From: Piromyces finnis
Taxonomy: Eukaryota; Neocallimastigomycota; Neocallimastigomycetes; Neocallimastigales; Neocallimastigaceae
Direction: 5' to 3'
DNA length: 64,000 nt
Assembly: GCA_002104945.1 (NCBI GenBank)
Contig: MCFH01000049.1
Span: 310,001-374,000, forward strand
The notes below the pieces were generated by a model. It had not been told where the DNA came from. It did no database searches and saw only the letters and a list, made by a program, of their open reading frames with translations. Positions 23,325-34,068 of the stretch are shown piece by piece. A program made the position numbers and the translations under genes. Position 1 is the first letter of the stretch. Every line of letters begins with the position of its first letter.

Positions 23325-26300
23325 ATGTCAGTCCTTTATATTAAAGATAAGAATTATATCAGACGTGGTACCCGGTCTTATGGTATCCCCTTAGATGATA
23401 TTCGCTCCTTCTTTATCCGTGGTATTCGATCATGGTCAGTAAATATGCTATGGGAAAAACTCGAGGTTATTCTAGAAGATAAATTTAATTCAGTTATTAG
23501 TGTTAAATATTTTCAAACTTTCAATGATCACTTTTTCTTAGTCAAGGTTCATGGTTCATCAAAAGATTGTATTAAAATCTTACACATGTTAAAGAAGAAA
23601 CTTTCAGTTACCTCAATTTCCTTTTCAGCTCGTAGTAGAAGGAATCACAAATACACTTTTTCCACTCTCAAACGTAAAATTTTAGTTTCTAATAAACATC
23701 AACATTCTATTCAACAATCATTTCAACAATCAGTTCAACAATCAGTTCAACAATCTCATCAACAATCCGATCTTCAACAAGATCTTCAACAGGATCTTCA
23801 ACAAGTTTCCCATCATGAAAATATTCCAGATCTACAGCAAACACAATTTCAATCTCAACATTCAACAATTAATTCTAATAGTTCTATCAACTCTGATAAC
23901 AGTTCAATAGTTGATAGTTCTTCAGTTTCACAGCCATCTAGTAATAGTTCTACTTATTCCTCTGATGCATCATCCATTAATAACGATGACTTTAATAATA
24001 ATAATAATAGCAACGATTCTTCCTCATCCAACAAGCCTGATAACTTTTCTTTTTGTCTTAGTTGGAACACCAATGGGTGGAATCATGAAAAGAGAGATAG
24101 TATTAGCTATTTCACAGCTATTTTCAAACCATTATTCTTATGTTTCCAAGAAACTGGTAATGGTTCTGGATCGAATACAGATTATCCTTGTCGTGTTACT
24201 TTGCGAAACTATAGACACTTTTTCAAGAAAGCTGACGAATCAGTTCCGGGAATGAGAGGTTTATATTTAGGTTTTCACAATTCATGTCAAGCCTCACTTG
24301 AAAACTTCTCTGGAAAGTATATTATTTCTATTTATACTTTTAGTCTCTGGAATAGATTCAAATGCTCGATTGGAAATGTTTATATGCCTCATAGTCATCA
24401 CAACATCTATGTTGATCATGCAAAGTTAGAAGTTCGCTTGTGGTTACAAACTCATTCATCCCATCCATCGATTCTTGTTGGTGATTTTAATATGTCTAAA
24501 GTAAAATTATCCAACTGGTTATCAACTAATGGATTAGGAGATTGGGAAATTCTTCCGCTTAGAGGGTCTACTATCTCTTGGACTCGAGGTGATCAATCTT
24601 CCGATATTGACCATGCTCTTATCAATTCGAAGATGAAAGATCTTATTCACTCAGGATCATTTATAAATAATTTTTATCCTGTATCAGACCATAAGCCACT
24701 TCTTATTAATGGTAAAATTATTCCTATGGAAGATTTTTCTAATGACTTTAATGTTCCTAAGAAAATTCTGAAATGGAATAGATTAAAATGTATTGAGGAA
24801 AAGGAATCTATTATCAGTCATAATAAATTCCAAATTCTTTCAGCAAAATTCAACGATCCTAATGTTTCTACAGATGAACTTTCCAAAGAGTTTACTTCAA
24901 CTGCTTTTTCAATTGCAGACGAGCTCAGTATTACTTCAGCAAATAATGTTATAAAGTCTTCATTTCATATTTCACAACAAATTTTTAATCTCCAAAAAAT
25001 CAAAATGAAGTTGTATAAGAGATTTAAAAAAGAAAGAATTTATGATATAGATGAATTTATTAAAAGAATTAAAATCTACCGTAAGCTCATTGATTACATC
25101 CACAAAAGATGTAATGAATTTAGGAAACAAGAATATCTTCATTGGATTAAAACAGGATGTGAGTATATGAAGAGTCATAATCCTAAGAAGGCCTGGAAAT
25201 GGATCAAGAAAACTGCAAAAATTGGAAAAGATTCTTTCTTTATTGCTCAACCAATTAAAAACAAAAATGGAGAATTAGTTGTTGCTACGGAAGAACAACT
25301 AGATGTGTGGCATGATCATTTCGAAAAGCTTGCATCAGATCCAAGTGGTGTAAGTCTTGATTTGGAGCATTGGTATGAAGAACCAACGAATAAACGTTTT
25401 TCACTCCCTATGCTTGATGAATGGGATATCAACCAAGATATTAGTATTGATGAAGTCAAGTCAGCTATCCTCTCTACTCCGAATTATAAAGCATCAGGTC
25501 CGGATGGTATTCCAATTGAATTTTACAAAGCATTAATTCCATCAAGTAATGATTCTAATAATGCTACAGGTAATAATTCTTCCGGTAATACCACTTCAGA
25601 TAATGATGCTTATGGTTTAAATTTTATTCTTAAATTATTCAACCGTACTTGGAATGGAGATTTCCCCAACTCATGGAATGAATCCAGTATTGTTTCCATT
25701 CCTAAGAAGGGAGATTTGACAGATTGTGATAACTATCGAGGTATATCACTTATCAATAATGGTATTAAGTTGATTTCCAAAATTGTCACCACTAGAATCT
25801 CAGAATATGGTCTAAAGAATAATTTCATTAGACCTGAACAATTTGGTTTTCGAAAAAAGGAAGAAAGTATCAGTCTTTTCATTTCAATCCAAGAAATATG
25901 CCGTAGACGTCAATTAGATAATAAAGAGACATATTTGGCCTTTTTAGATCTCAGGAAAGCATACGATTCAGTCCCAATCGGTAATATTCTCCATAAATTA
26001 GATTGTTTAGGAATCCGAGGTAAGAGTTTACAATTCATCAAAAATTTATATTTAACATCTAAGGCTAATGTCAAATTAGATGGACAATTCTCGAAATCTT
26101 TTGATGTGAAGAAAGGAGTCCGTCAAGGTTGCCCTCTTTCTCCTATTCTCTTTAATCTCTTTATTAATGATATATTTAAAGAGTGTGAAGATCTCGGAGT
26201 CAGTTTAGGTGACACTCGATGCTGTGGTGGACTTTTTGCAGATGATATAGTTATTTGTGCTCCAACAAGAGGATGCTTAAAAAAGATGCTTAGAAGAGTT

Positions 26301-27851
26301 AATGAATGGGCCTTGTATAATGAAATGGAATTTGGTATCCAGAAGTGTTCAACGATGGTGATTCGTCCTGAATCAATAGAAAATCAGAACAAGAGAGATC
26401 CAACATTTTACTTAGCAGGACAACCCATTCCAACTACTGATTGTTATACTTATCTTGGTGTTCCATTTGATAAGAATCTGTCCCTTAAACCAGTTATTAA
26501 AGCTCTTAATAACAAGGTTTTGAAAGGGCTTTTTTCAGTCAGTAAATTCTTAAGAAATCCTAATATTCCTATTCCCTTCAAAAAGCTAGTACTTAACTCA
26601 CAAGTGATTAGCAGAGTTTCATACTTTGCACCATTACTTGGATCCAACAAAGCCAGGTCTAGAATTGCACAGAAGCATGTTAACAAAGGAATACGATGGG
26701 TTGCCGGAGTTCATAAAGCTGTATCGTTTATATCTTTATACTCTATTTCAAAAGATTTGAATATTCCTCCATTGTCAGCCAAATGTGCATTAGCTCAGGT
26801 TAGATGTTTTAACAAATGGAAAAACTCAAATTGTATTATCTCATACCTTGCCAATTACATTCCTAAATTTAGAAAATACACGTGGTGCAAATCAAGTAGG
26901 ACACTTGATAAAAAACTAAAGAAACATGGAGATGTTAAAGCAGTTAAAAACTTTTATTGGAAAGATCTCAAAGGGAATTCAATCAAAGCGCAATATTATG
27001 ATGATAATAAGTTTATTGATACTAAAGATTTTATTAAATTATGTTATGAGTACCCAGAGTTTGCCTATGGCTTCTACTGGCTATTGAAAGCAAGAAGCGG
27101 ATACAAGTTGGAAGCTAGAGTTGCCAAAGCTGCCAAATTTGTTGATCCAGTTTGTCCTAACTACTGTCCATGTTGCAAGTGTGGAGATCAAAGTATTAAA
27201 CATTGGTTATTAGATTGTCCAACATTTAGAGATATCCGTATTAAACATTATGATTCCATAGTCCAGCTATTAAATTTTTTCAGTCAACGTAATTCCAATA
27301 GTCCTATCAATAATAATGAAATTGATAATATCAGTAGAGATAGTAATAATATTAATAGTAATAGTAACAATTGTAATAATAACAATAGTAATAGTAACAA
27401 TAGTAATAATAACAATAGTAGTAATAGAAATAATAATATTAGTAATGATAGCAATAGTGAAGATAATAATTCTAATTTAGATAGTAATTTAGTTAATGAT
27501 AGTAATAGTTCTAATAATCCGGTGAATATTAATGTGTATGATTATTCTAGTGTGTGCAGTAAAATATTTAAATTCCTTCTTGGGGGAAGAAGTTTTAACA
27601 ATATCAATTACAATTCAAGGGAATGGAAAGAACTTTGTAAGCGTCAGATTCAATCTGGTACTAATGAAGGAACACCATTCTTGACGGTAACCGCGGAACT
27701 TCTAACCAAAATCATGCCTTTTGCTATTGGCCAGCAATGGTCAATGTTCAAAAGGTTTGAAGCAACATCCAAGAGCGTCAATGCTGAAGAAACAGTAAGA
27801 CAGGCCAGGAGGGCCAGCGCAACCAATGGAGATCATAATTTTGTCCCATGA
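23325..27851 (+). CDS. LINE ORF: endonuclease-reverse transcriptase, intact, 1508 aa
   Basis: Residues ~1-125 have no recognised domain. Residues ~126-235 are Gln/Ser-rich low complexity. Residues ~238-460 are an APE-type endonuclease (SWNTNGW, CFQETG, ILVGDFNM, SSDIDHALI, SDHKPLL). Residues ~690-1010 are the reverse transcriptase (ASGPDGIPIEFYKAL, NYRGISLIN, EQFGFRK, FLDLRKAYDSVP, GVRQGCPLSPILFNLFIND, catalytic FADD at ~970, YLGVPFD). Residues ~1275-1300 are a Cys/His cluster CPNYCPCCKCGDQSIKHWLLDC. Residues ~1325-1390 are Asn/Ser-rich and vary in length between copies. No separate ORF1 and no RNase H motif were seen. All RT motifs are present, so the element looks capable of target-primed reverse transcription. 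The LINE clade cannot be assigned by eye. Confidence 0.93.
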   Translation: MSVLYIKDKNYIRRGTRSYGIPLDDIRSFFIRGIRSWSVNMLWEKLEVILEDKFNSVISVKYFQTFNDHFFLVKVHGSSKDCIKILHMLKKKLSVTSISFSARSRRNHKYTFSTLKRKILVSNKHQHSIQQSFQQSVQQSVQQSHQQSDLQQDLQQDLQQVSHHENIPDLQQTQFQSQHSTINSNSSINSDNSSIVDSSSVSQPSSNSSTYSSDASSINNDDFNNNNNSNDSSSSNKPDNFSFCLSWNTNGWNHEKRDSISYFTAIFKPLFLCFQETGNGSGSNTDYPCRVTLRNYRHFFKKADESVPGMRGLYLGFHNSCQASLENFSGKYIISIYTFSLWNRFKCSIGNVYMPHSHHNIYVDHAKLEVRLWLQTHSSHPSILVGDFNMSKVKLSNWLSTNGLGDWEILPLRGSTISWTRGDQSSDIDHALINSKMKDLIHSGSFINNFYPVSDHKPLLINGKIIPMEDFSNDFNVPKKILKWNRLKCIEEKESIISHNKFQILSAKFNDPNVSTDELSKEFTSTAFSIADELSITSANNVIKSSFHISQQIFNLQKIKMKLYKRFKKERIYDIDEFIKRIKIYRKLIDYIHKRCNEFRKQEYLHWIKTGCEYMKSHNPKKAWKWIKKTAKIGKDSFFIAQPIKNKNGELVVATEEQLDVWHDHFEKLASDPSGVSLDLEHWYEEPTNKRFSLPMLDEWDINQDISIDEVKSAILSTPNYKASGPDGIPIEFYKALIPSSNDSNNATGNNSSGNTTSDNDAYGLNFILKLFNRTWNGDFPNSWNESSIVSIPKKGDLTDCDNYRGISLINNGIKLISKIVTTRISEYGLKNNFIRPEQFGFRKKEESISLFISIQEICRRRQLDNKETYLAFLDLRKAYDSVPIGNILHKLDCLGIRGKSLQFIKNLYLTSKANVKLDGQFSKSFDVKKGVRQGCPLSPILFNLFINDIFKECEDLGVSLGDTRCCGGLFADDIVICAPTRGCLKKMLRRVNEWALYNEMEFGIQKCSTMVIRPESIENQNKRDPTFYLAGQPIPTTDCYTYLGVPFDKNLSLKPVIKALNNKVLKGLFSVSKFLRNPNIPIPFKKLVLNSQVISRVSYFAPLLGSNKARSRIAQKHVNKGIRWVAGVHKAVSFISLYSISKDLNIPPLSAKCALAQVRCFNKWKNSNCIISYLANYIPKFRKYTWCKSSRTLDKKLKKHGDVKAVKNFYWKDLKGNSIKAQYYDDNKFIDTKDFIKLCYEYPEFAYGFYWLLKARSGYKLEARVAKAAKFVDPVCPNYCPCCKCGDQSIKHWLLDCPTFRDIRIKHYDSIVQLLNFFSQRNSNSPINNNEIDNISRDSNNINSNSNNCNNNNSNSNNSNNNNSSNRNNNISNDSNSEDNNSNLDSNLVNDSNSSNNPVNINVYDYSSVCSKIFKFLLGGRSFNNINYNSREWKELCKRQIQSGTNEGTPFLTVTAELLTKIMPFAIGQQWSMFKRFEATSKSVNAEETVRQARRASATNGDHNFVP

Positions 27852-28114
27852 TAAAATTTTGATCTTTGGCTCGGTGTCCCATTGGAAGTCAAATACAATT
27901 ATTATACTTTAGTATGATAGTGGCTTTCTTACTTTAATTAAAATTACTAGAATACATTATACCCAATTTTTATTCATTTGTGTTTATTTAAACATATTTT
28001 TTTTATTTTTATTTTATTTTAATTTTTATATTTCATGTATTATAATTTTAATTAAATTAATAATAAAGTTTAAAATATTTGATGCCGTTAAAAAAAAAAA
28101 AAAAAAAAAAAAAA

Positions 28115-30936
28115 TAAAACAGGATGTGAGTATATGAAGAGTCATAATCCTAAGAAGGCCTGGAAATGGATCAAGAAAACTGCAAAAATTGGAAAAGATT
28201 CTTTCTTATTGCTCAACCAATTAAAAACAAAAATGAGGAATTAGTTGTTGCTACAGAAGAACAACTAGAAGTGTGGCATGATCATTTCGAAAACCTTGCA
28301 TCAGATCCAAGTGGTGTAAGTCTTGATTTGGAGCATTGGTATGAAGAACCAATGAATAAACGTTTTTCACTTCCTATGCTTGATGAGTGGGATATCAACC
28401 AAGATATTAGTATTGATGAAGTCAAATCAGCTATCCTCTCTACTCCAAATTATAAAGCATCAGGTCCGGATGGTATTCCAATTGAATTTTACAAAGCATT
28501 AATTCCATCAAGTAATGATTCTAATAATGCTACAGGTAATAATTCTTCCGGTAATACTACTTCAGATAATGATGCTCATGGTTTAAATTTTATTCTTAAA
28601 TTATTTAACCGTATTTGGGATGGAGATTTCCCCAACTCATGGAATGAATCCAGTATTGTTTCTATTCCTAAGAAGGGAGATTTGACAGATTGTGATAACT
28701 ATCGAGGTATATCACTTATCAATAATGGTATTAAGTTGATCTCCAAAATTGTCACCACTAGAATCTCAGAATATGGTCTAAAGAATAATTTCATTAGACC
28801 TGAACAATTTGGTTTTCGAAAAAAGGAAGAAAGTATCAGTCTTTTCATTTCAATCCAAGAAATATGCCGTAGACGTCAATTAGATAATAAAGAGACATAT
28901 TTGGCCTTTTTAGATCTCAGGAAAGCATATGATTCAGTCCCAATCGGTAATATTCTCCATAAATTAGATTGTTTAGGAATCCGAGGTAAGAGTTTACAAT
29001 TCATCAAAAATTTATATTTAACATCTAAGGCTAATGTCAAACTAGATGGACAATTCTCGAAATCTTTTGATGTGAAGAAAGGAGTCCGTCAAGGTTGCCC
29101 ACTTTCGCCTATTCTTTTTAATCTCTTTATTAATGATATATTTAAAGAGTGTGAAGATCTCGGAGTCAGTTTAGGTGACACTCGATGCTGTGGTGGACTT
29201 TTTGCAGATGATATAGTTATTTGTGCTCCAACAAGAGGATGCTTAAAAAAGATGCTTAGAAGAGTTAATGAATGGGCCTTGTATAATGAAATGGAATTTG
29301 GTATCCAGAAATGTTCAACGATGGTGATTCGTCCTGAATCAATAGAAAATCAGAACAAGAGAGATCCAACATTTTACTTAGCAGGACAACCCATTCCAAC
29401 TACTGACTGCTACACTTATCTTGGTGTTCTATTTGATAAGAATTTGTCCCTTAAACCAGTAATTAAAACTCTCAATAACAAGGTTTTGAAAGGACTTTTC
29501 TCAGTCAGTAAATTCTTAAGAAATCCTAATATTCCTATTCCCTTCAAAAAACTAGTACTTAACTCACAAGTGATTAGCAGAGTTTCATACTTTGCACCAT
29601 TACTTGGATCCAACAAAGCTAGGTCTAGGATTGCTCAGAAGCATGTTAACAAAGGAATACGATGGATTGCCGGAGTTCATAAAGCTGTATCGTTTATATC
29701 TTTATACTCTATCTCAAAAGATTTGAATATTCCTCCATTGTCAGCCAAATGTGCATTAGCTCGGGTTAGATGTTTTAACAAATGGAAAAACTCAAATTGT
29801 ATTATCTCACACCTTGTCAATTACATTCCTAAATTTAGAAAATACACGTGGTGCAAATCAAGTAGGACACTTGATAAAAAACTAAAGAAGCATGGAGATA
29901 TTAAAGCAATTAAAAACTTTTATTGGAAAGATCTCAAAGGGAATTCAATCAAAGCGCAATATTATGATGATAATAAATTTATTGAAACTAAAGATTTTAT
30001 TAAATTATGTTATGAATACCCAGAGTTTGCCTATGGCTTCTACTGGCTATTGAAAGCAAGAAGCGGATACAAGTTGGAAGCTAGAGTTGCCAAAGCTGCC
30101 AAATTTGTTGATCCAGTTTGTCCTAACTACTGTCCATGTTGCAAGAGTGGTGTTCAAAGTATTAAACATTGGTTATTAGATTGTCCAACATTTAGAGATA
30201 TCCGTATTAAACATTATGATTCCATAGTCCAGCTATTAAATTTTTTCAGTCAACGTAATCCCAACAGTCCTATCAATAATAATGAAAATGTTAATATCAG
30301 TAGAAATAGCAATAATATTAATAGTAATAGTAACAATAGTAGTAATAATAGTAATAATAGTAATAGTTCTAACAATCCGGTGAATATTAATGTATATGAT
30401 TATTTTAGTGTATGTAATAAAATATTTAAATACCTTCTTGGAGGAAGAAGTTTTAATAATATCAATTACAATTCAAGGGAATGGAAAGAACTTTGCAAGT
30501 ATCAGATTCAATCTGACACTTGACGGTAACAGCGGAACTTCTAACTAAAATCACGCCTTTTGCTATTGGCCAGCAATGATCAATGTTCAAAAGGTTTGAA
30601 GCAACATCCAAGAGCGTCAATGCTGAAGAAACAGTAAGACAGGCCAGGAGGGCCAGCGCAACCAATAATGGAGATCATAATTTTGTCTCATGACAAAATT
30701 TTGATCTTTGACTCGGTGTCCCATTGGAAGTCAAATACAATTATTATACTTTAGTATAATAGTGGCTTTCTTACTTTAATTAAAATTACTAGAATACATT
30801 ATACTCAATTTTTATTCATTTGTGTTTATTTAAACATATTTTTTTTATTTTTTATTTTTAATTTTTTATATTACATGTATTATAATTTTTATTAAATTAA
30901 TAAAGTTTAAAAATATTTGATATCGTTAAAAAAAAA
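28115..30936 (+). mobile_element. LINE copy B, right piece (older, damaged)
   Basis: Continues copy B from the TAAAACAGGATGT target site to a 9-nt poly(A) at 30928-30936 after TTTGATATCGTTA. With 22311-22434 it forms one 5'-truncated LINE starting just before the RT domain. I found no target duplication for copy B itself: the right flank TCCTTGCGAATA is not matched at its left end. Confidence 0.88.
28166..30523 (+). pseudogene. RT-zinc finger ORF of LINE copy B, frameshifted at both ends
   Basis: A 1-bp deletion in CTTTCTTATTGC (about 28202, CTTTCTTTATTGC in intact copies) breaks the frame, so the first ~11 residues of the open stretch are out of frame. From FLIAQP onward it follows the intact protein through the RT (FADD, GVRQGCPLSP) and the zinc finger (one Cys of the CCKC motif replaced, CCKSG). 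The Asn/Ser-rich region is short. At about 30519 a ~19-bp deletion removes the NEGTPF region and causes the stop at 30521-30523. More small changes follow to 30690. Confidence 0.88.
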
Positions 30937-31017
30937 ATCCTTGCGAATAATATTATTATTTATGTATCAATTAAAAAATATTTCAATATTCATTCATTTT
31001 TTGCAGAAATAAGCTAA

Positions 31018-31440
31018 AGGTTTCACCAAATGGAATAATAATAAAATTAAAAATAATACCGATAATCTTAATAATAATAATAGTAATGATATTAAAAGTG
31101 ATAGTTATAGAGTAACGAAGATGATAGTGATAATTCTTTTAATTTGAATTATGTTAGTTTAATTAGTAATGCGACTTATAATTCTAATAATTTTTTGAAT
31201 GAAAAAATTTTTAACAATAGCGATCTAAGAGAATGGAGAGAATTTTACAAATATCAAATCTAAACATCGGATACTTAATACGGATATCCAACTGTCAAAA
31301 AATGACAGTTAAATACAAAATTTTTAACCAAAATGGCATGCTTTATGTTATCAACTAATCGTGGTCAAAATTTAAAAGATTTAAAGCAATAACTGATAAA
31401 AAAAAAACATTAATATTAAAAGAAAAATAGAAAGATGAGT
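31018..31440 (+). pseudogene. Diverged LINE 3' coding fragment
   Basis: An Asn/Ser/Asp-rich stretch is followed by ..LREWREFYKYQ.., TKMACFML.. and DLKQ. These match SREWKELCKRQ, TKIMPFAI and the following region of the intact LINE in order, with several stops. Much older than the other copies, or a separate family. Confidence 0.6.
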
Positions 31441-32263
31441 AGAGTTAGTAACTAATTATTAATCCTAATTTTAACAATATTTAACCTTTAATTTTTTTAT
31501 TCCTAATTAAAAACCAAAAATACAACTATTATCATGATTATCCTTTTAACTAACAGATATAATGAATCTTTTGATCTTCTTTCTTAATTGAAAATGAACT
31601 TATCCATTTTTCATGTTATAATTAAATAACTTTAAAAAAAAAATTTTTTTTTTTAATTAAATTTATTAAATTAAAAAAATTTAATTAAAATTTAAATTTT
31701 TAAATGTTTACCACAATTAGAAAAAAAAAATTATTTTTTTGATTGCACTGCCATTTAAAAAAAAAATTATTTACGCCATGAAAAATACCAAACCAAAAAA
31801 AAAAAGAAGCCAAAAAGTTTGAACTTTTTTTTCTATTCTTTTATGTATTTTAAAATAATCGTTTTTTTTTTAATTATCAAGGTAATTTTTATTGTAATAT
31901 TAATAATAAATAAAGTATTTAATCACAAAAACCCTTAAAAATAAAATTGTATTGAACCGAGTTATATCAAATTACTATTTATAATAATGACTCATTTGAT
32001 ACTAATACAATGTATATTCATTTATTGAAACACATAATTATTCTAGCATGTTCTAGGAAAGTATTAAAAAGCAATAGAAACTTAATTGTAGTTATATTAC
32101 ATGAAAGGTCCATAAAAATTTAAATAAAATGAAAACCTTATTAACGTTAATGTTAGTTATAAATTTGCTAGATTATATGGTTGAAAAAAGAATTTTCAAT
32201 TTATCAAAAAATTTTTATATTTAATATATAAGACCAATATCATATTAAATATATCAGATGAAC
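31441..32263. other. AT-rich stretch without recognisable feature
   Basis: No coding frame with protein-like composition and no match to the repeats elsewhere in the window. Confidence 0.5.
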
Positions 32264-32434
32264 AATGCTAAATTGCTGATCCAGTTTGTCCTAACTACTG
32301 TCTATGTTGCAAGAGTGGCGATCAAAGTATTAAGTATTGGTTATTAGATTATCCAACTTTTAGAGATATCTGTATTAAACATTATAATTCCATAAAGTTT
32401 AAAAATATTTGATGTCGTTAAAAAAAAAAAAAAA
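32264..32434 (+). pseudogene. Short LINE fragment with internal deletion
   Basis: About 130 bp match the zinc-finger region (DPVCPNYC..., GDQSIK.WLLD.PTFRDI). They are then joined directly at ~32393 to the last ~25 bp of the LINE 3' end (AATATTTGATGTCGTTA) and a 14-nt poly(A). The C-terminus and most of the 3' UTR are deleted. Confidence 0.82.
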
Positions 32435-33286
32435 GAAACCAATCCCACACTCTACCAATTGCATAGAGTTCATTGAACTAATAATTTTTATATTTCATAT
32501 TCTATTTTATATTTATATATTTTTATTTATATATAAATTTATATATTGCTATTTCACTACCTATTATAATGTAAATTTTGTAAATTAAAGAAAAAGAAGT
32601 GTATTCTCTTCCTTGTCTAAAAAAAAGCACCATTAAAAAAAAAATTAAATATATCTCCATTATTAAAAAAAAATTGATTTTTGTTTTATGTTTTTTTTTT
32701 ACAACTAAAAAAGTGGAATATAAAATTTTAAATTTATAAATTTAATTTATACTTTTTTTTTAAAATAAGTTTGTTTTATTTTTATTATCACATAATAATA
32801 ACAATAGTTATATTTTATTATGACAAGTTCGTAAAACTTATTATTATTATACCCACACAATATATCTTTTTAAATTATAAAATATTTAAAAATTGATTTT
32901 TAATTAAAAGATTTAAAAAAAATTTAAAAAATTTTATTTGTTTATTTCTCCATAATTAAAAATTTTTTATCTTCAGTAGTAAAAATTTAAAAAACTCTTT
33001 TTTTTTATTATCGAAATGCTTTTTGTTTTTGTTTTTTAATTTAAAAAATAATAATACTTTATAGTATTAATGTTAATAATAATAATAATAATAATGTATA
33101 TTATACTTAGTAGACTTAATAATACTTTGATATATAAATCCATGTATACATATTAAATGGTTATAATGCTGTTGTTTTTTTTTTTTTTAAGAAAAAAATG
33201 AAACACCAATTTATAATTAAAAAATCTTTATAGAAAATATTGATTTATTAATTTATAATTAAAAAAAACTTAAATAAACAAAAAAT
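32435..33286. other. AT-rich stretch without recognisable feature
   Basis: A/T homopolymers, one short (AAT)n run near 33078-33096, no supported gene. Confidence 0.5.
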
Positions 33287-33466
33287 CAATGGGATTACCA
33301 TGAAAGATTTTATTCTTCATCACTAAATGATTCAAGTAAAAATTATACCTATATAGAATTAGATGAATTCCGTTTTATAGGAAAAGGAAAACAAGATATG
33401 AAAAGACCAATATTTGATAATTTAATGAATTATTCAAGTGAAAAATATAACCTGGTAATTTTATGA
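33287..33466 (+). pseudogene. Unrecognised coding-like fragment, 59 codons
   Basis: The frame from 33287 (QWDYHERFYSSSLNDSSKN..., ..ELDEFRFIGKGKQDMKRP..) to TGA 33464-33466 has balanced, protein-like composition and better GC content than its surroundings. It lacks an ATG start. A GT at 33455 after AACCTG could be a splice donor. It is either an orphan exon or a gene relic; the family is not recognised. Confidence 0.35.
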
Positions 33467-33562
33467 CTTATTTTGAGATTTCAAAGTTTAAAAAATTTTA
33501 AAATTTTAGATACTTTCAATTATTATTATATTGTAAAAATTAAAATTTCCAGTAATTTTCTT

Positions 33563-33750
33563 AGTCGAATTAAACTTTTTTAAATATTTTGTGGATTCAT
33601 TTTTATTTTTCATTTATTAAATTATGTGGATTTATTTTTTTGGTTGGTTGATGGTAAGGAAAAATAAAAAAAAAAAAAAAAAAAAGTATACTAATTTGTT
33701 ATATTTTTATTTTACTTATTAAAATAAAAGAGTGCAATTTATTTACAGTT
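33563..33750 (+). repeat. ~185-bp dispersed repeat, copy 2
   Basis: Near-identical to 20858-21040 and in the same orientation. The A-run in the middle is longer here, and one short stretch (TTTTACTTATTAAAA) differs. It ends 318 bp before the secreted-protein gene at 34069. Confidence 0.88.
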
Positions 33751-34068
33751 TAAATGGATGATTCATTTCAAATTGATTTAAAATTTTAAATACACACTAT
33801 TTAATTCGTTAAACATTTTAAATTTATTAAAAATTAATTAATAGAATTAATATAAATAATTAAAAAAAAAAAAGTAAATTACACCTATAAAATTTGATTC
33901 TATGTAGTACAAATTCTTGTAATAAATTATAAATTATTTTATGATAAAAAAAAAATAAATGAAAAGTATAAAAAGATTTAGGTATCATGAATTTTTTTTT
34001 TTTTTCATAAAAAAAAATAATATAAAATAAAATATAGCATTCAAGTATAGTAATCTAATATATACAAA

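Larger units (their letters stand above)
22435..28114 (+). mobile_element. Full-length LINE (non-LTR retrotransposon) A, 5.68 kb
   Basis: Complete element: ~890-bp 5' UTR, a single 1508-codon ORF, 3' UTR ending TTTGATGCCGTTA and a ~25-nt poly(A) to 28114. The 13-bp sequence TAAAACAGGATGT precedes it (22422-22434) and follows the poly(A) (28115-28127). These are the two halves of the interrupted copy B, so the insertion boundaries are exact. Internally the element is undamaged. Confidence 0.93.
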
